Of a DNA stretch of 64,000 nucleotides, positions 1 to 9,150 are shown one piece after another. The stretch comes from Pseudomonas sp. MYb185 (GTDB taxonomy: Bacteria > Pseudomonadota > Gammaproteobacteria > Pseudomonadales > Pseudomonadaceae). The DNA lies in assembly GCF_002979975.1 (NCBI RefSeq), contig NZ_PCQD01000003.1, positions 248,001-312,000 on the forward strand, in the 5' to 3' direction. The notes under the pieces were generated by a model that ran no database searches, was not told the DNA's origin, and was given only the letters and a program-made list of their open reading frames with translations. Every line of letters starts with the position of its first letter. The stretch's first letter is position 1. Made by a program: the position numbers and the translations under genes.

Positions 1-270
1 CAGGTCCTGCTCACTGAAGCTGTCGAGCATGCCGGTCATCTCGGGAACCGGGCGTGTGCCTTCCTTGATATCGGTCATCTGCTTGATCAGGTAGCGCTCC
101 CCCTGGCCAGCCAGTTTGGGCCAGTTCGGCATCTGGCTGTTACCATCTGCACCATGACAGGCTGTGCACAGCGCCACCTTGCCCTGACCGGCAGCGGCAT
201 CACCCTGCAGCGCATGGGCCGAACCGGCCACACCGAGGGATAACACCAGACTTACAAGTAATTTATTCAT
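1..270 (-). CDS. Cytochrome c4-type diheme cytochrome, N-terminal part (cut by window edge)
   Basis: Only the first 90 codons are in the window; the gene continues off the left edge. The start is the ATG at 268-270 (minus strand). The product opens with a typical Sec signal peptide ([20 protein letters not shown]), so it is exported to the periplasm. A CTACH heme-attachment motif (CXXCH) follows near residues 34-38, and then a PNWPKLAGQ stretch typical of class I cytochromes c of the c4 family. Cytochrome c4 is a periplasmic diheme electron carrier that can feed terminal oxidases. In pseudomonads a c4 gene lies next to engB and polA, as here, which supports the call. The second heme domain cannot be seen, so a monoheme c5-like protein is not fully excluded. 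Confidence 0.8.
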   Translation of the reverse strand, partial: MNKLLVSLVLSLGVAGSAHALQGDAAAGQGKVALCTACHGADGNSQMPNWPKLAGQGERYLIKQMTDIKEGTRPVPEMTGMLDSFSEQDL

Positions 271-534
271 CGGCTAATCCAATTACGGCTAAAAAATAAC
301 AGGGCTGGTCTGCGTCCGGTCTTGATGACCGCGTTATGGGCAGGCCGCCTCGCATGCTGTTGCCGACAGACCACTGGCACTCCGGCACAAATAAGCGCCC
401 ATGCTAGCCGCCGACCGGAGGCAGTGCAATGGTCATACTGTCGCAGTGCACTGTCACGATATAAAACCGCGGCATTATATACTAAGCTAGCCGCTGACGG
501 GAACAGACCCTACCCCACACAGACCGGATATTCC

Positions 535-1194
535 ATGCCCTCAGCTACACCCCTCGCCATTCTCTGCCAGACCGCCAGCTTCATCAAAAGCGCCAGCCAG
601 GTGGACCAGTGCCCCGCCGACCAAGGGCTGGAAGTGGCCTTCGCCGGTCGCTCCAACGCTGGCAAGTCCAGTGCGCTGAACACGCTCACCCATGCCCGCC
701 TGGCGCGCACCTCGAAAACCCCGGGGCGTACCCAGCTGATCAACTTCTTCGCTCTGGATGAGCATCGTCGTCTGGTGGACCTGCCCGGCTACGGCTACGC
801 CAAGGTGCCGCTGGAGCTGAAGGAACACTGGAAGCAGCATCTGGATGCCTATCTGACCAGCCGCCAGTCGCTGGCCGGGGTGGTGCTGGTGATGGATATC
901 CGCCATCCGCTGTCGGCATTCGACCGCATGATGCTGGACTGGGCCAACGTCGCCGGTCTGCCGGCGCACATCCTGCTGAGCAAGACGGACAAGCTGTCCT
1001 TCGGCGCGGCCAAGGGCGTATTGCTCAAGGTGCAGAGCACGGTGCGCAAGGAGTTCGGCAACCGCGCCAGTGTACAGTTGTTCTCCTCGCCCAAGCGCCA
1101 GGGCATCGACGAGGCACATGCCGTGCTGGACAGCTGGCTGTTTCCCGCCGAGCTGGAGGAAGCTGCCGGGGATCATCCGCAAGCCACTGAATGA
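535..1194 (+). CDS. engB: Ribosome-biogenesis GTP-binding protein EngB/YsxC/YihA
   Basis: The product has 219 residues, the usual length of this family of small GTPases required for assembly of the large ribosomal subunit. All G motifs are visible: P-loop GRSNAGKSS near residue 38 (G1), the T of TPGRTQ (G2), [10 protein letters not shown] (G3), SKTDKL (G4) and an SS pair before PKRQGID (G5). The DLPGYGYA signature is specific for EngB. I chose the ATG at 535 because the reading frame upstream (open from 322) encodes no family-like sequence, and EngB proteins start just before the [10 protein letters not shown] segment. It is divergent from the cytochrome c4 gene, with 264 bp between them that must hold both promoters, as in other pseudomonads. 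The downstream gap to 1308 holds no clear terminator. Confidence 0.95.
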   Translation: MPSATPLAILCQTASFIKSASQVDQCPADQGLEVAFAGRSNAGKSSALNTLTHARLARTSKTPGRTQLINFFALDEHRRLVDLPGYGYAKVPLELKEHWKQHLDAYLTSRQSLAGVVLVMDIRHPLSAFDRMMLDWANVAGLPAHILLSKTDKLSFGAAKGVLLKVQSTVRKEFGNRASVQLFSSPKRQGIDEAHAVLDSWLFPAELEEAAGDHPQATE

Positions 1195-1308
1195 CGGGCT
1201 GAAGGGGGACAGGCAAGAGGCTCAAGCCCTTCCCCAGGGGTGCCGAACTCCACTGGCGATCTGGTAGCCTTTCTGCACTCCTTGTCCCCTGCTTTCAAAT
1301 GGTGGGTG

Positions 1309-2403
1309 TCATCCGCCGATTCCAGCCTGTGCTCCGGCCAGCGCCTGTGGTTGCGACTCTGCGCTTGATACGGTGCTGACGTTCACGCTGGGCCGTACGG
1401 ACATGCCGACACGCAGCCGCTGAGCATCCTGCTGCCCCTCCTGCAATTGAATGCGCACCGGCAGGCGCTGCACTATCTTGGTGAAGTTGCCCGTCGCATT
1501 GTGCGACGGTATGGCAGACAGGCTCACGCCGCTGGCCGGGCCGAGGCTTGCCACCTGGCCCTTGAGTGCTATGCCGGGCAGGGCGTCTACGGCGATGCTT
1601 ACCGGTTGCCCGACCTGTATGCGCGCCAGCTGGGTTTCCCGAAAGCTGGCTTCGATATAGATGGCGTCCAGTGGCACCAGCGTCAGCAGCGGATCACCCA
1701 CATGTACGTAGCCACCGACCCGCGCCCGGCGTTGGGTGACCACGCCGGACACCGGGGCAACGAGGTCGGCATGGGATAGATTGAGTTCTGCGGCGGATTT
1801 CTCCGCCTGGGCGGAGGCTAGCGCCGCCTGGGCTTCCTCCAGCGCAGCCTTGAGAATGGCGGTTTGCTGTTTCGCTGAGTTCAGCCCAGCGAGGTCGCGG
1901 GCCAATGCCGCCTGTGCTACGTCTGTTTGCGCTTCGGCCTGCTGCTGGGCCTGAACGGTGCCTGAACCATCCCGTGCCAGGTTGGTGAACCGCTGCAGAT
2001 CGGCCTTCGCCAGCTTGAGGGTGGCATTGGAGGCGTTGACCGCAGCCTGGGCCTGCGCAATGACGCTCTGCTGACGTGATATCTGCGAGTTCAGGCTATC
2101 CATGTTGGCCTGGGCTCTGGCAATGCCGGCATTCGCCGCATCAAGCTCGATGCGCAGGCGGCGTTGATCGATACGCACCAGTGGTTCACCGGCCCGCACT
2201 GGCTGATTGTCTTCAACCAGGACATGGGTGATCACGCCGGCGACTTCCGGCACGATAACGGTGAAGTCCGCCTTTACATAGGCATCATCCGTCGTTTGCG
2301 AGTCGGCGCTGGATTCATGTCGATTCAGCACCACAAAGGCACCAACCAGTGTGATTACTGCAAGCAGCCCTATTGCATAGGCGGGGCGTATTCTCATGAC
2401 CAT
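1309..2403 (-). CDS. HlyD-family membrane fusion protein of a multidrug efflux pair (EmrA-like)
   Basis: The 364-residue product has one N-terminal membrane segment (about residues 5-25) followed by a biotinyl-lipoyl-like half (VPEVAGVITHVLVEDNQPVRAGEPLVRID). A long Gln/Ala-rich coiled coil comes next (about 75-200), then the second lipoyl half (LVAPVSGVVTQRRARVGGYV) and a beta-barrel region. This is the EmrA/HlyD architecture that links an inner-membrane MFS pump to an outer-membrane channel. The start chosen is the ATG at 2403, preceded by AGGAA at good spacing; a TTG one codon upstream and an ATG two codons downstream are alternatives. It starts 10 bp after the MFS gene, so both are surely one operon under the TetR operator. 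No outer-membrane channel is encoded nearby. The substrate is unknown. Confidence 0.9.
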   Translation of the reverse strand: MVMRIRPAYAIGLLAVITLVGAFVVLNRHESSADSQTTDDAYVKADFTVIVPEVAGVITHVLVEDNQPVRAGEPLVRIDQRRLRIELDAANAGIARAQANMDSLNSQISRQQSVIAQAQAAVNASNATLKLAKADLQRFTNLARDGSGTVQAQQQAEAQTDVAQAALARDLAGLNSAKQQTAILKAALEEAQAALASAQAEKSAAELNLSHADLVAPVSGVVTQRRARVGGYVHVGDPLLTLVPLDAIYIEASFRETQLARIQVGQPVSIAVDALPGIALKGQVASLGPASGVSLSAIPSHNATGNFTKIVQRLPVRIQLQEGQQDAQRLRVGMSVRPSVNVSTVSSAESQPQALAGAQAGIGG

Positions 2404-2413
2404 CAAGGATTTC

Positions 2414-3928
2414 CTATAGTTGGGGAGCAGGAACGTATTTGAACCTGAGAACCACGGGGATCAGCAGCAGCACCAGCAGGCCTATCAGCCGGAAGGTATC
2501 GGCGGCAGCGAGGGTATCCGCCTGTTGGGTAATGATTGCCTGCAGCTGGTCGCTGGAGAGGCCGGAATGAGGCAGTCCGAAGGGTGTCCGGGCCGCGCTG
2601 TCGATCAGCGTTTCGGCATGAAACTGACCTCGTACCGTCATCATCTGGCCGGTGAGTGCGCCACCAAGAATACCGCTGAGCACGCGCACGATATTCACCA
2701 GGCCGGCAAAGAACGGCCCTTCCATGGGCTGGACGACGCTGACCATCAGAAACAGCATCGAGACCATGGCCATGGGTTGTCCGACGATATGCAGCACAGT
2801 GGCCCAGCGAAACTGCGGTACCATCCATTCGCTGGTGATGCCCGAGGCGAACCAGCAGGCTCCTGCCATGCAGGCCAGGCCCGTGGCAAAGACATGGCGG
2901 GCGTCCACCCGACGTTGATACAGCAACAACGCCACGCACGAGCCCAGCACCAGTTGCGGCAGGCCTACCATCAGCCCCAGCGTGGCGCTTTGCTCAATGC
3001 GAAACCCGTGCAGTCGCCCGAGTATGTTGGTTGGCAGGTTGACGGCGGTGGACATGCCCACCATCAGCACCAGCAGGGCGATGAGCCCGAGCCCAATGTT
3101 ACGGCGGCTGAGCGAGTCGAAGCGCACGAAAGGAGCCGGGTGCAGCCACTCGCTGGTCAGGTACAGGGCGGTGAATACCGGTCCGACCAACAGCGCGGCA
3201 ACAATGATCGGCGAGTTGAACCAGTCAAGCCGTACTCCCTGATCGATGCCAACCACAATCAGCATCAGTCCCGGCATGCCCAGCAGCAGGCCAAACCAGT
3301 TGGCCTGCTTCAGCCTGTGCAGCATCGCCGGCATGCCTGGCATGCCCCAGGCAATCATGGCGATGGCCAGCAGTTGTAGCGGAATCGCATGCCAATATAC
3401 CCATCGCCAGTCTGCGAAGTGCTCCACTGACAATGCCGCCAGCCAGAAGGCGATATTGGGTGAGAAAGTGGCCGTCATCGCAAACAGTGCCAGGGCATGC
3501 AGCCGAATGGGCGCCGGCAGGAAGCGCAAGGCGGCCATCATCAAAGTCGGAATCAGTGCACCAGCGAAGATGCCCTGCGAGGCGCGCAGCAGCAGCAACA
3601 GGGGCAAGTTGTGTACCGCGGGAACGACGACGGACAGTACCAGCGACACGACCAGCATGCTTATCAGGAAACGGCGCATCGACAGGGTGATGGCGAACCA
3701 GGCGGCGAAAGGCATCGCGGCCAGTTCGCCAGCGGAGAAGGCGGTGGTCAGCCAGGAAATATCATCCCGCGCGAAGCCCAGCCCGCCCTGCACGTCCACC
3801 AGCGCCAGCCCTGGAACCCGGTTGACCAGGCCAGCCATCATGGCAGCCACCAATATACCCAACAAGCCAACAACCAGTCGGCTATTGAAAGCGGGCGCGG
3901 CGGCAGCGGCGGGTGCGGCACTACTCAT
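2414..3928 (-). CDS. MFS efflux transporter, DHA2/EmrB-like
   Basis: The 504-residue hydrophobic protein contains about 14 membrane segments, the layout of the DHA2 drug:H+ antiporters that work with an EmrA partner. Visible MFS features include the DISWLTTAFSAGELAAMP segment in the first helices and the RASQGIFAGALIPTLMM region corresponding to the conserved motif of helices 4-5. I place the start at the ATG 3926-3928, where GAGG lies eight bases upstream; the open frame continues upstream only through a TTG at 3988. The start codon overlaps the stop of a 24-codon upstream frame (ATGA). The gene heads an MFS-HlyD operon divergent from a TetR gene, and palindromes between them point to repression by that regulator. 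The pumped compound cannot be told from the sequence. Confidence 0.9.
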   Translation of the reverse strand: MSSAAPAAAAAPAFNSRLVVGLLGILVAAMMAGLVNRVPGLALVDVQGGLGFARDDISWLTTAFSAGELAAMPFAAWFAITLSMRRFLISMLVVSLVLSVVVPAVHNLPLLLLLRASQGIFAGALIPTLMMAALRFLPAPIRLHALALFAMTATFSPNIAFWLAALSVEHFADWRWVYWHAIPLQLLAIAMIAWGMPGMPAMLHRLKQANWFGLLLGMPGLMLIVVGIDQGVRLDWFNSPIIVAALLVGPVFTALYLTSEWLHPAPFVRFDSLSRRNIGLGLIALLVLMVGMSTAVNLPTNILGRLHGFRIEQSATLGLMVGLPQLVLGSCVALLLYQRRVDARHVFATGLACMAGACWFASGITSEWMVPQFRWATVLHIVGQPMAMVSMLFLMVSVVQPMEGPFFAGLVNIVRVLSGILGGALTGQMMTVRGQFHAETLIDSAARTPFGLPHSGLSSDQLQAIITQQADTLAAADTFRLIGLLVLLLIPVVLRFKYVPAPQL

Positions 3929-3999
3929 GCCGACGCCTCGGCAGCTTGCTGGTTCCGCCGGAAATAGCGGGCTCCCTGGTCTGAACAAGGGTGGGTCAT
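3925..3999 (-). CDS. Possible 24-codon leader peptide ahead of the MFS gene
   Basis: A short frame starts at ATG 3997-3999 (GAGG six bases upstream at about 4006-4009) and ends with a TGA that overlaps the MFS start codon by the classic ATGA. An ATG two codons upstream (4003-4005) is also in frame. The peptide (MTHPCSDQGARYFRRN...) resembles no family I know. Its ribosome site and the stop-start overlap suggest translational coupling to the transporter. Such a frame could also arise by chance in a 5' leader, so the call is tentative. Confidence 0.35.
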   Translation of the reverse strand: MTHPCSDQGARYFRRNQQAAEASA

Positions 4000-4050
4000 G
4001 GTCATCCTCGGGTGAATACCACGCTGGGAGTTATCGGTTCGATGCGGAAT

Positions 4051-4066
4051 AGTACCGATCGGTACT
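4051..4066. promoter_or_regulatory. Probable TetR operator 1 (perfect 16-bp palindrome)
   Basis: AGTACCGATCGGTACT is a perfect palindrome lying between the divergent MFS and TetR genes. Its core ACCGATCGGT recurs at 4142-4151. TetR-family dimers bind such sites, and this copy is placed to block the efflux operon promoter. The link to the neighbouring TetR is inferred from position. Confidence 0.7.
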
Positions 4067-4141
4067 GTAGGGTTTTGAAAGGATATCGTCAATATAATGC
4101 TGGTTTGGGCTTTCTCATGCCATATGTTGAATAACTAAAGA

Positions 4142-4151
4142 ACCGATCGGT
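4142..4151. promoter_or_regulatory. Probable TetR operator 2 (ACCGATCGGT)
   Basis: This second copy of the ACCGATCGGT core is centred 88 bp from the first and about 43 bp upstream of the TetR start codon. It is well placed for autoregulation. The flanks match operator 1 less well (AACCGATCGGTATAC), so it may be a weaker site. Confidence 0.6.
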
Positions 4152-4189
4152 ATACTTGTGCCATCGTTCAACTATGGAGTTGCGCCCCC

Positions 4190-4804
4190 ATGACCAACGC
4201 AGAGCAGAACAGCAAGGAGCAGGCTGTATTGGCGGCCGCCAGAACGGTGTTTTTCAGTCACGGTTTCAGTGCGGCCACCACCGATATGATCCAGCGCGAG
4301 GCGGGTGTTTCGAAAGCCACGATGTACAGCTGCTTCCCAAACAAGGAAGCCCTGTTTGTGGCTGTCATCGAGCAGCAATGCGCCGCAATGACCACGGCAA
4401 TCCAGGCCATCGAGATATCACCTGGAAACCTCACCAAGACGCTGACCGATATTGGCCGGACTTATCTGCAGGTTGTCCTGTCGCCCGGGGGTATCGCATT
4501 GTTTCGCGTTGTCGGAGCAGAGGCGCCACGCTTGCCCGAACTGGGACGGCGCTTCTTTCTGGCGGGCCCGCGCAGCGTGACATCCATGGTGGCTGCTCGG
4601 GTGAGCGAAGCGGCGCAGGCTGGCGAGATAGATGTCCAGGCTGTCGGGGTTGAGGCGGCGGCGGGCCTGTTTATCAGCATGGTGCGCGGCGAGGGGCAGA
4701 TAGAGCTGCTCATGCATCCCGAGGCTCAGCCGTCATCAGCGCAGATAGATCAGTGGGTACAGCTGGCGGTGACGACCTTCATGAAAGCCTTTGGCGTGAA
4801 GTAA
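4190..4804 (+). CDS. TetR/AcrR-family transcriptional repressor of the divergent efflux operon
   Basis: The 204-residue protein has an N-terminal TetR helix-turn-helix (about residues 10-57). It carries the hallmark VFFSHGFSAATTDMIQREAG followed by VSKATMYSCFPNKEALF, where the recognition helix is VSKATMYSCF. The C-terminal ligand domain resembles the AefR-like TetR_C group (ALFRVVGAEAPRLPELGRRFF). The start ATG at 4190 sits about 40 bp after operator 2. TetR regulators next to efflux genes usually sense a pump substrate and repress both transcripts; the two matching palindromes in the intergenic region support this. The inducing ligand is unknown. Confidence 0.92.
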   Translation: MTNAEQNSKEQAVLAAARTVFFSHGFSAATTDMIQREAGVSKATMYSCFPNKEALFVAVIEQQCAAMTTAIQAIEISPGNLTKTLTDIGRTYLQVVLSPGGIALFRVVGAEAPRLPELGRRFFLAGPRSVTSMVAARVSEAAQAGEIDVQAVGVEAAAGLFISMVRGEGQIELLMHPEAQPSSAQIDQWVQLAVTTFMKAFGVK

Positions 4805-4840
4805 CCTGCTTTTGCCAGAAACGGAATGACAGGCAAAAAA

Positions 4841-4878
4841 AACCCCGAACTTCTATGGGGAGGGAAGGTTCGGGGTTC
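4841..4878 (-). terminator. Intrinsic terminator downstream of polA
   Basis: AACCCCGAACTTC pairs with GAAGGTTCGGGGTT (one bulged base) around a TATGGGGAGG loop. On the minus strand the stem is followed by a run of eight U residues (AAAAAAAA at 4834-4841 on the plus strand), so it terminates leftward transcription from polA. The stem can also stop transcripts arriving from the tetR side. Confidence 0.8.
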
Positions 4879-5053
4879 AACAACCGGGCTGTGCTAGGAA
4901 AGGGATGCCCGGTATTCTGCCAACACTAAATCACATCTAAGGAGCATGAAGGGCTTGACTGGCCATTCATAGTCTCTGACCGGGTGGTTTCCGGGGAAGT
5001 TCCCAAACCTGCGAAAATAATTTTCGCTACCGGTATGGCGCCGCTGAGCGTCA

Positions 5054-7798
5054 TCAATGCGCCTCATCCCAGTTGTCGCCAACGCCGGTTTCCACCACCA
5101 GCGGCACATCCAGCTCGGCGGCGGCGCTCATGCGCTGGCGCAGCCCTTCGCCGACCTGTTCAAGCAGGTCCTCGTGCACCTCCAATACCAGTTCATCATG
5201 CACCTGCATGACCACGCGGGCGTCCAGTCCCGACTCGCTCAGCCAGCGGTCCACTTCGATCATCGCACGCTTGATGATATCGGCGGCGGTGCCCTGCATC
5301 GGGGCGTTGATCGCGGTACGTTCGGCGCCCTTGCGCATGGCCTGGTTCTTCGAGTGGATTTCCGGCAGGTACAGGCGTCGGCCGAACAGGGTTTCGACGA
5401 AGCCCTGTTCGGCGGCCTGGGCGCGGGTGTCTTCCATGTAGCGCAATACGCCGGGGTAGCGGGTGAAATAGCGATCGATATAGGCCTGCGACTGCTTGCG
5501 GTCGACGCCGATCTGTTTGGCCAGGCCGAAGGCGCTCATGCCGTAGATCAGGCCGAAGTTGATCGCCTTGGCGCTGCGGCGCTGGTCGCTGCTGACCTCG
5601 TCCAGCGCCACGTCGAAGACCTCGGCGGCTGTGGCGCGGTGCACATCCAGTCCCTGGCGGAAGGCCTCCAGCAGGCCCTCATCCTGGGCCAGATGGGCCA
5701 TGATGCGCAGTTCGATCTGCGAATAGTCGGCAGCCATGATCTTGTAGCCCGGCGGCGCGATGAAGGCCTGGCGGATACGGCGGCCCTCGGCGCTGCGGAT
5801 CGGGATGTTCTGCAGGTTCGGGTCCGACGAGGACAGCCGGCCGGTGGCGGTGACTGCCTGATGATAGCTGGTATGGATACGCCCGGTGCGGGGGTTGATC
5901 TGCTCCGGCAGGCGGTCGGTATAGGTGCTCTTGAGCTTGCTCAGGGTGCGGTACTGCATGAGTACCTGGGGCAGCTCATAGCCCTGCTCGGCCAGTTCGG
6001 CGAGCACCGATTCGGCGGTGGATGGCTGACCCTTGGCCGTCTTGGACAGCACCGGCAGGCCCTGCTTCTCGTACAGGATCACGCACAGTTGCTTGGGTGA
6101 GCCAAGGTTGAATTCCTCGCCGGCCAGCGCGAAGGCCTGGCGTTCCAGCGCCACCAGCTTGTCGCCGAGTTCACGGCTGTGTTCGCCCAGCAGCTTGGCA
6201 TCGACCAGTGTCCCGGTACGCTCAATGCGCGCCAGTACCGGCATCAGTGGCATCTCGATCTGCTGCAGAACCTGGGCCAGGGGGGCGATTTCCTGCAGTT
6301 TCGGCCACAGGGCCTGATGCAGGCGCAGGGTGATGTCGGCATCCTCGGCGGCATAGGGGGCGGCCTGTTCCAGGGCGATCTGGTCGAAAGTCAGCTGCTT
6401 GGCGCCCTTGCCGGCGATGTCCTCGAAACGCACTGTGCCAATGCCCAGGTATTTCAGCGCCAGGCTGTCCATGTCGTGGCGGGTAGCGGTCGAATCCAGC
6501 ACGTAGGATTCGAGCATGGTGTCGAAGGCCACACCCTGGACGTGGATGTCGTAATGGGCCAGCACGTTCATGTCGTACTTGGCGTGCTGGGCGATCTTGG
6601 GTTTGTGCGGGTCTTCCAGCAGCGGTTTGAGCGCCGCCAGCACCTGGTCCCGGTCGAGCTGTTCGGGCACCCCCATGTAGCTGTGCGCCAGCGGTACGTA
6701 GGCGGCCTGATGCGGATCGATGGCGAAGGACACCCCGACCAGCTCGGCCTGCTGGGCATAGATGCTGGTGGTCTCGGTGTCGAAGGCGAACAGCGGGGCT
6801 TCGCGCAGGCGCTGCAGCCAGTGGTCCAGGCGCGCCTGGTCGAGAATGGTTTCGTACTGCGCTTCGACGCTGACCGCCTGCCCCGGTGCTTCCACAGCAT
6901 CCCCGGCGGCCTTGGCTTCGCGCAACAACTCGTCGAGCCAGGCCTTGAATTCCAGGGTGCGGTAGAGTTCGATCAGGGTATCGCGGTCGGCCGTCGTTGG
7001 CATCAGCGCATCGACCTTCACCTCCAGCTCGACATCCACCTTGATGGTCGCCAGCTCATGGGACAGGTAGGCCATGTCCTTGTGTTCCAGCAGTTTCTCC
7101 GGCAGCTTCTTGGCGCCGCGAATCGGCAGTTCCGGTATCTTGTCCAGGTTGGCATAGATCACGTCCATGCCGCCGCCCAGGCCGGTCAGCAGGCCCAGCG
7201 CGGTCTTCTCGCCGACCCCGGGCACACCGGGGATGTTATCCACCTTGTCGCCCATCAGCGCCAGGAAGTCGATGATCAGCTCCGGACCGATGCCGAACTT
7301 CTCGCGCACGCCGTCGGCGTCCATCACCGTGCCTGTCATGGTGTTGACCAGGGTGATGTGCCCGTCGACCAGTTGCGCCATGTCCTTGTCGCCGGTGGAA
7401 ATCACCACCGGGCAGCCGGCTGCGGCGCTATGTCGGGCCAGGGTACCGATCACGTCATCGGCCTCGACGCCATCGACGCACAGCAGCGGCAGTCCCAGCG
7501 CCTTGACGCAGGCATGCAGCGGCTCGATCTGGGCGCGCAGGTCATCCGGCATGGGGGGGCGGTGCGATTTGTAGTCCTCGAACAGCGCATCACGGAAGGT
7601 CGGCCCCTTGGCATCGAACACCACCGCGAAGGGGCTGTCCGGGTACTGCTTGCGCAGGCTCTTGAGCATGTTGAGTACGCCCTTGACCGCGCCGGTGGGG
7701 TTGCCGGTGGAGGTGGTCAGCGGCGGCAGCGCATGGAAGGCCCGGTACAAATAGGAGGAGCCATCAACGAGGATCAGCGGGGCGATAGAGTCAGTCAT
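5054..7798 (-). CDS. polA: DNA polymerase I
   Basis: The 914-residue protein has all three PolA domains. The N-terminal 5'-3' exonuclease/FEN domain spans about 1-290 ([20 protein letters not shown], acidic clusters VEADDVIGT and [18 protein letters not shown]). The 3'-5' proofreading domain retains its catalytic DTE (FAFDTETTS, near residue 341). The polymerase domain (about 540-914) shows motif [11 protein letters not shown] near 686, motif [15 protein letters not shown] and motif [12 protein letters not shown] near 866. Proofreading therefore looks intact, unlike in some PolA homologues. The enzyme fills gaps and removes RNA primers in lagging-strand synthesis and excision repair. It is transcribed away from the DUF2782-thrB pair, matching the arrangement in Pseudomonas, and an intrinsic terminator lies 175 bp downstream. 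Confidence 0.98.
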   Translation of the reverse strand: MTDSIAPLILVDGSSYLYRAFHALPPLTTSTGNPTGAVKGVLNMLKSLRKQYPDSPFAVVFDAKGPTFRDALFEDYKSHRPPMPDDLRAQIEPLHACVKALGLPLLCVDGVEADDVIGTLARHSAAAGCPVVISTGDKDMAQLVDGHITLVNTMTGTVMDADGVREKFGIGPELIIDFLALMGDKVDNIPGVPGVGEKTALGLLTGLGGGMDVIYANLDKIPELPIRGAKKLPEKLLEHKDMAYLSHELATIKVDVELEVKVDALMPTTADRDTLIELYRTLEFKAWLDELLREAKAAGDAVEAPGQAVSVEAQYETILDQARLDHWLQRLREAPLFAFDTETTSIYAQQAELVGVSFAIDPHQAAYVPLAHSYMGVPEQLDRDQVLAALKPLLEDPHKPKIAQHAKYDMNVLAHYDIHVQGVAFDTMLESYVLDSTATRHDMDSLALKYLGIGTVRFEDIAGKGAKQLTFDQIALEQAAPYAAEDADITLRLHQALWPKLQEIAPLAQVLQQIEMPLMPVLARIERTGTLVDAKLLGEHSRELGDKLVALERQAFALAGEEFNLGSPKQLCVILYEKQGLPVLSKTAKGQPSTAESVLAELAEQGYELPQVLMQYRTLSKLKSTYTDRLPEQINPRTGRIHTSYHQAVTATGRLSSSDPNLQNIPIRSAEGRRIRQAFIAPPGYKIMAADYSQIELRIMAHLAQDEGLLEAFRQGLDVHRATAAEVFDVALDEVSSDQRRSAKAINFGLIYGMSAFGLAKQIGVDRKQSQAYIDRYFTRYPGVLRYMEDTRAQAAEQGFVETLFGRRLYLPEIHSKNQAMRKGAERTAINAPMQGTAADIIKRAMIEVDRWLSESGLDARVVMQVHDELVLEVHEDLLEQVGEGLRQRMSAAAELDVPLVVETGVGDNWDEAH

Positions 7799-7874
7799 GC
7801 GTCAGGTCAGCGTTTCCAGGAATAAAAGAGGCTAGAATGAGGTTACCGTCATTCCACTAAAGGACAAGGTTAAC

Positions 7875-8162
7875 ATGACACGCATAATCGGCCGCGGGTT
7901 GGCTGCACTGATATTGGTCGCCAGTTTCACCGTGCTGGCGCAGGAAGAACCGCTGACCGGCGAGCCGGACGTGACCATCCGCCAGGAGGGTGACCGCACC
8001 ATCGAAGAGTACCGGGTGAACGGCTTTCTCTATGCCATCAAGGTAACCCCGAAGAACGGTGCGCCGTACTTCCTGGTGGCGGTGGATGATGATGGCAACT
8101 TCGCTCGCTCTGATCAGCCCAATGGCCTGCGCATTCCCTCATGGAAAATCTTCGAGTGGTAA
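7875..8162 (+). CDS. DUF2782 family small exported protein
   Basis: The 95-residue protein starts with a signal peptide (about 1-22, cleaved near VLAQEEP). The mature domain, with the EEYRVNGFLYAIKVTPKNG and PSWKIFEW segments, fits the DUF2782 family found between polA and thrB in pseudomonads. Its function is unknown; the sequence suggests a small periplasmic beta-rich protein. It is 9 bp upstream of thrB, so the two are probably co-transcribed. A TAGAAT hexamer at 7833-7838 could be the -10 element of this unit, but I see no good -35. Confidence 0.85.
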   Translation: MTRIIGRGLAALILVASFTVLAQEEPLTGEPDVTIRQEGDRTIEEYRVNGFLYAIKVTPKNGAPYFLVAVDDDGNFARSDQPNGLRIPSWKIFEW

Positions 8163-8171
8163 GGGGCTGAC

Positions 8172-9125
8172 ATGTCGGTATTCACACCGGTCGACCGGGC
8201 GCAGCTGGAGGTCTTCCTCGACCGCTTCGAGCTGGGCCGGCTGATCGACCACCGCGGTATCGCTGGCGGCACCGAGAACAGCAACTTCTTTGTTGCCACC
8301 GAGCAGGGCGAGTATGTGCTGACGCTGATCGAGCGGGGCCCGGTCGCCGACCTGCCCTTTCTCATTGAGCTGCTCGACCGTCTGCAGCGGGCCGACCTGC
8401 CGGTGCCCTATGCCATCCGTGACCGTGATGGCCAGGCCCTGCAGCAGCTCAATCAGCGCCCTGCACTGCTGCAGCCGCGGCTGCCGGGCCGGCATGTCGA
8501 GCATAGCGATCCCAGTCATTGCCTGGCGCTCGGCCAGATGCTGGCGCGGTTGCACAAGGCCAGCGCCGACAGCGGCCTGCAGCGGCGCAGCGACCGAGGC
8601 CTGGAATGGATGAGCCGCGAGGCCACAGGGCTGCTCCAGCGCAGCGAGCCTGGGGCCCGGCAACTGCTGCAATCCGCCCTGGATGTGCTGGAGCGTCTGC
8701 AGCGGGAGCGGCCCGCCCTTCCCGAGGCCATGTTGCATGGCGATCTGTTCCGCGACAACGTGCTGTTCGAGGGCCACCACCTTACCGGGCTGATCGACTT
8801 CTACAATGCCTTCAGCGGCTGGGCCCTGTACGACGTCGCCATCTGCGTCAACGACTGGTGTCTGGCAGATGATGGCGGGCTGGACTCACGACGTGCCGAG
8901 GCGCTGCTGGCCGGCTACGCCAGCCAGCGCCGCTTCACTGCGCTGGAGGCGGAAAACTGGCCCGATCTGTTGCGCGTGGCTGCCTTGCGCTTCTGGTTGT
9001 CACGTCAGCTGGCGGCCGACCGGCACGCCGAGCACAGTGGTGTACTGATCAAGGAGCCGGAGCACTTCCGGCGGCTGCTGGAGTGCCATCGGCAGGTAGC
9101 CGTGGGATTGCCGCTGGCGCTGTAG
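8172..9125 (+). CDS. thrB: Homoserine kinase, aminoglycoside-phosphotransferase-fold type
   Basis: The 317-residue enzyme phosphorylates L-homoserine with ATP to O-phospho-L-homoserine, the penultimate step of threonine synthesis. It belongs to the ThrB type with a protein-kinase-like/APH fold, not the GHMP kinase fold of enterobacteria. The evidence is MSVFTPVDRAQLEVFLDRFELG at the start, GGTENSNFFV (nucleotide loop), the catalytic LHGDLFRDNVLF (Brenner-type HGDLxxxN) and the metal-binding LIDFYNAFSGWALYDVA. The position after polA and DUF2782 is that of pseudomonad thrB. It converges on a diguanylate cyclase gene 25 bp away. Confidence 0.95.
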   Translation: MSVFTPVDRAQLEVFLDRFELGRLIDHRGIAGGTENSNFFVATEQGEYVLTLIERGPVADLPFLIELLDRLQRADLPVPYAIRDRDGQALQQLNQRPALLQPRLPGRHVEHSDPSHCLALGQMLARLHKASADSGLQRRSDRGLEWMSREATGLLQRSEPGARQLLQSALDVLERLQRERPALPEAMLHGDLFRDNVLFEGHHLTGLIDFYNAFSGWALYDVAICVNDWCLADDGGLDSRRAEALLAGYASQRRFTALEAENWPDLLRVAALRFWLSRQLAADRHAEHSGVLIKEPEHFRRLLECHRQVAVGLPLAL

Positions 9126-9150
9126 TGGTCAGATCTGCCGGCGCGCCCGT

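Noticed and set aside
322-534. N-terminal extension of engB
   Set aside because: The sequence is not like the family, and the 535 start gives normal EngB length.
3929-3988. N-terminal extension of the MFS gene from a TTG
   Set aside because: ATG 3928 has a good ribosome site, and the extension overlaps a separate short frame with its own start.
6179-7825. 548-codon open frame antisense to polA
   Set aside because: The His/Gln/Gly-rich translation is typical of the reverse complement of high-GC coding sequence; polA motifs are clear on the other strand.
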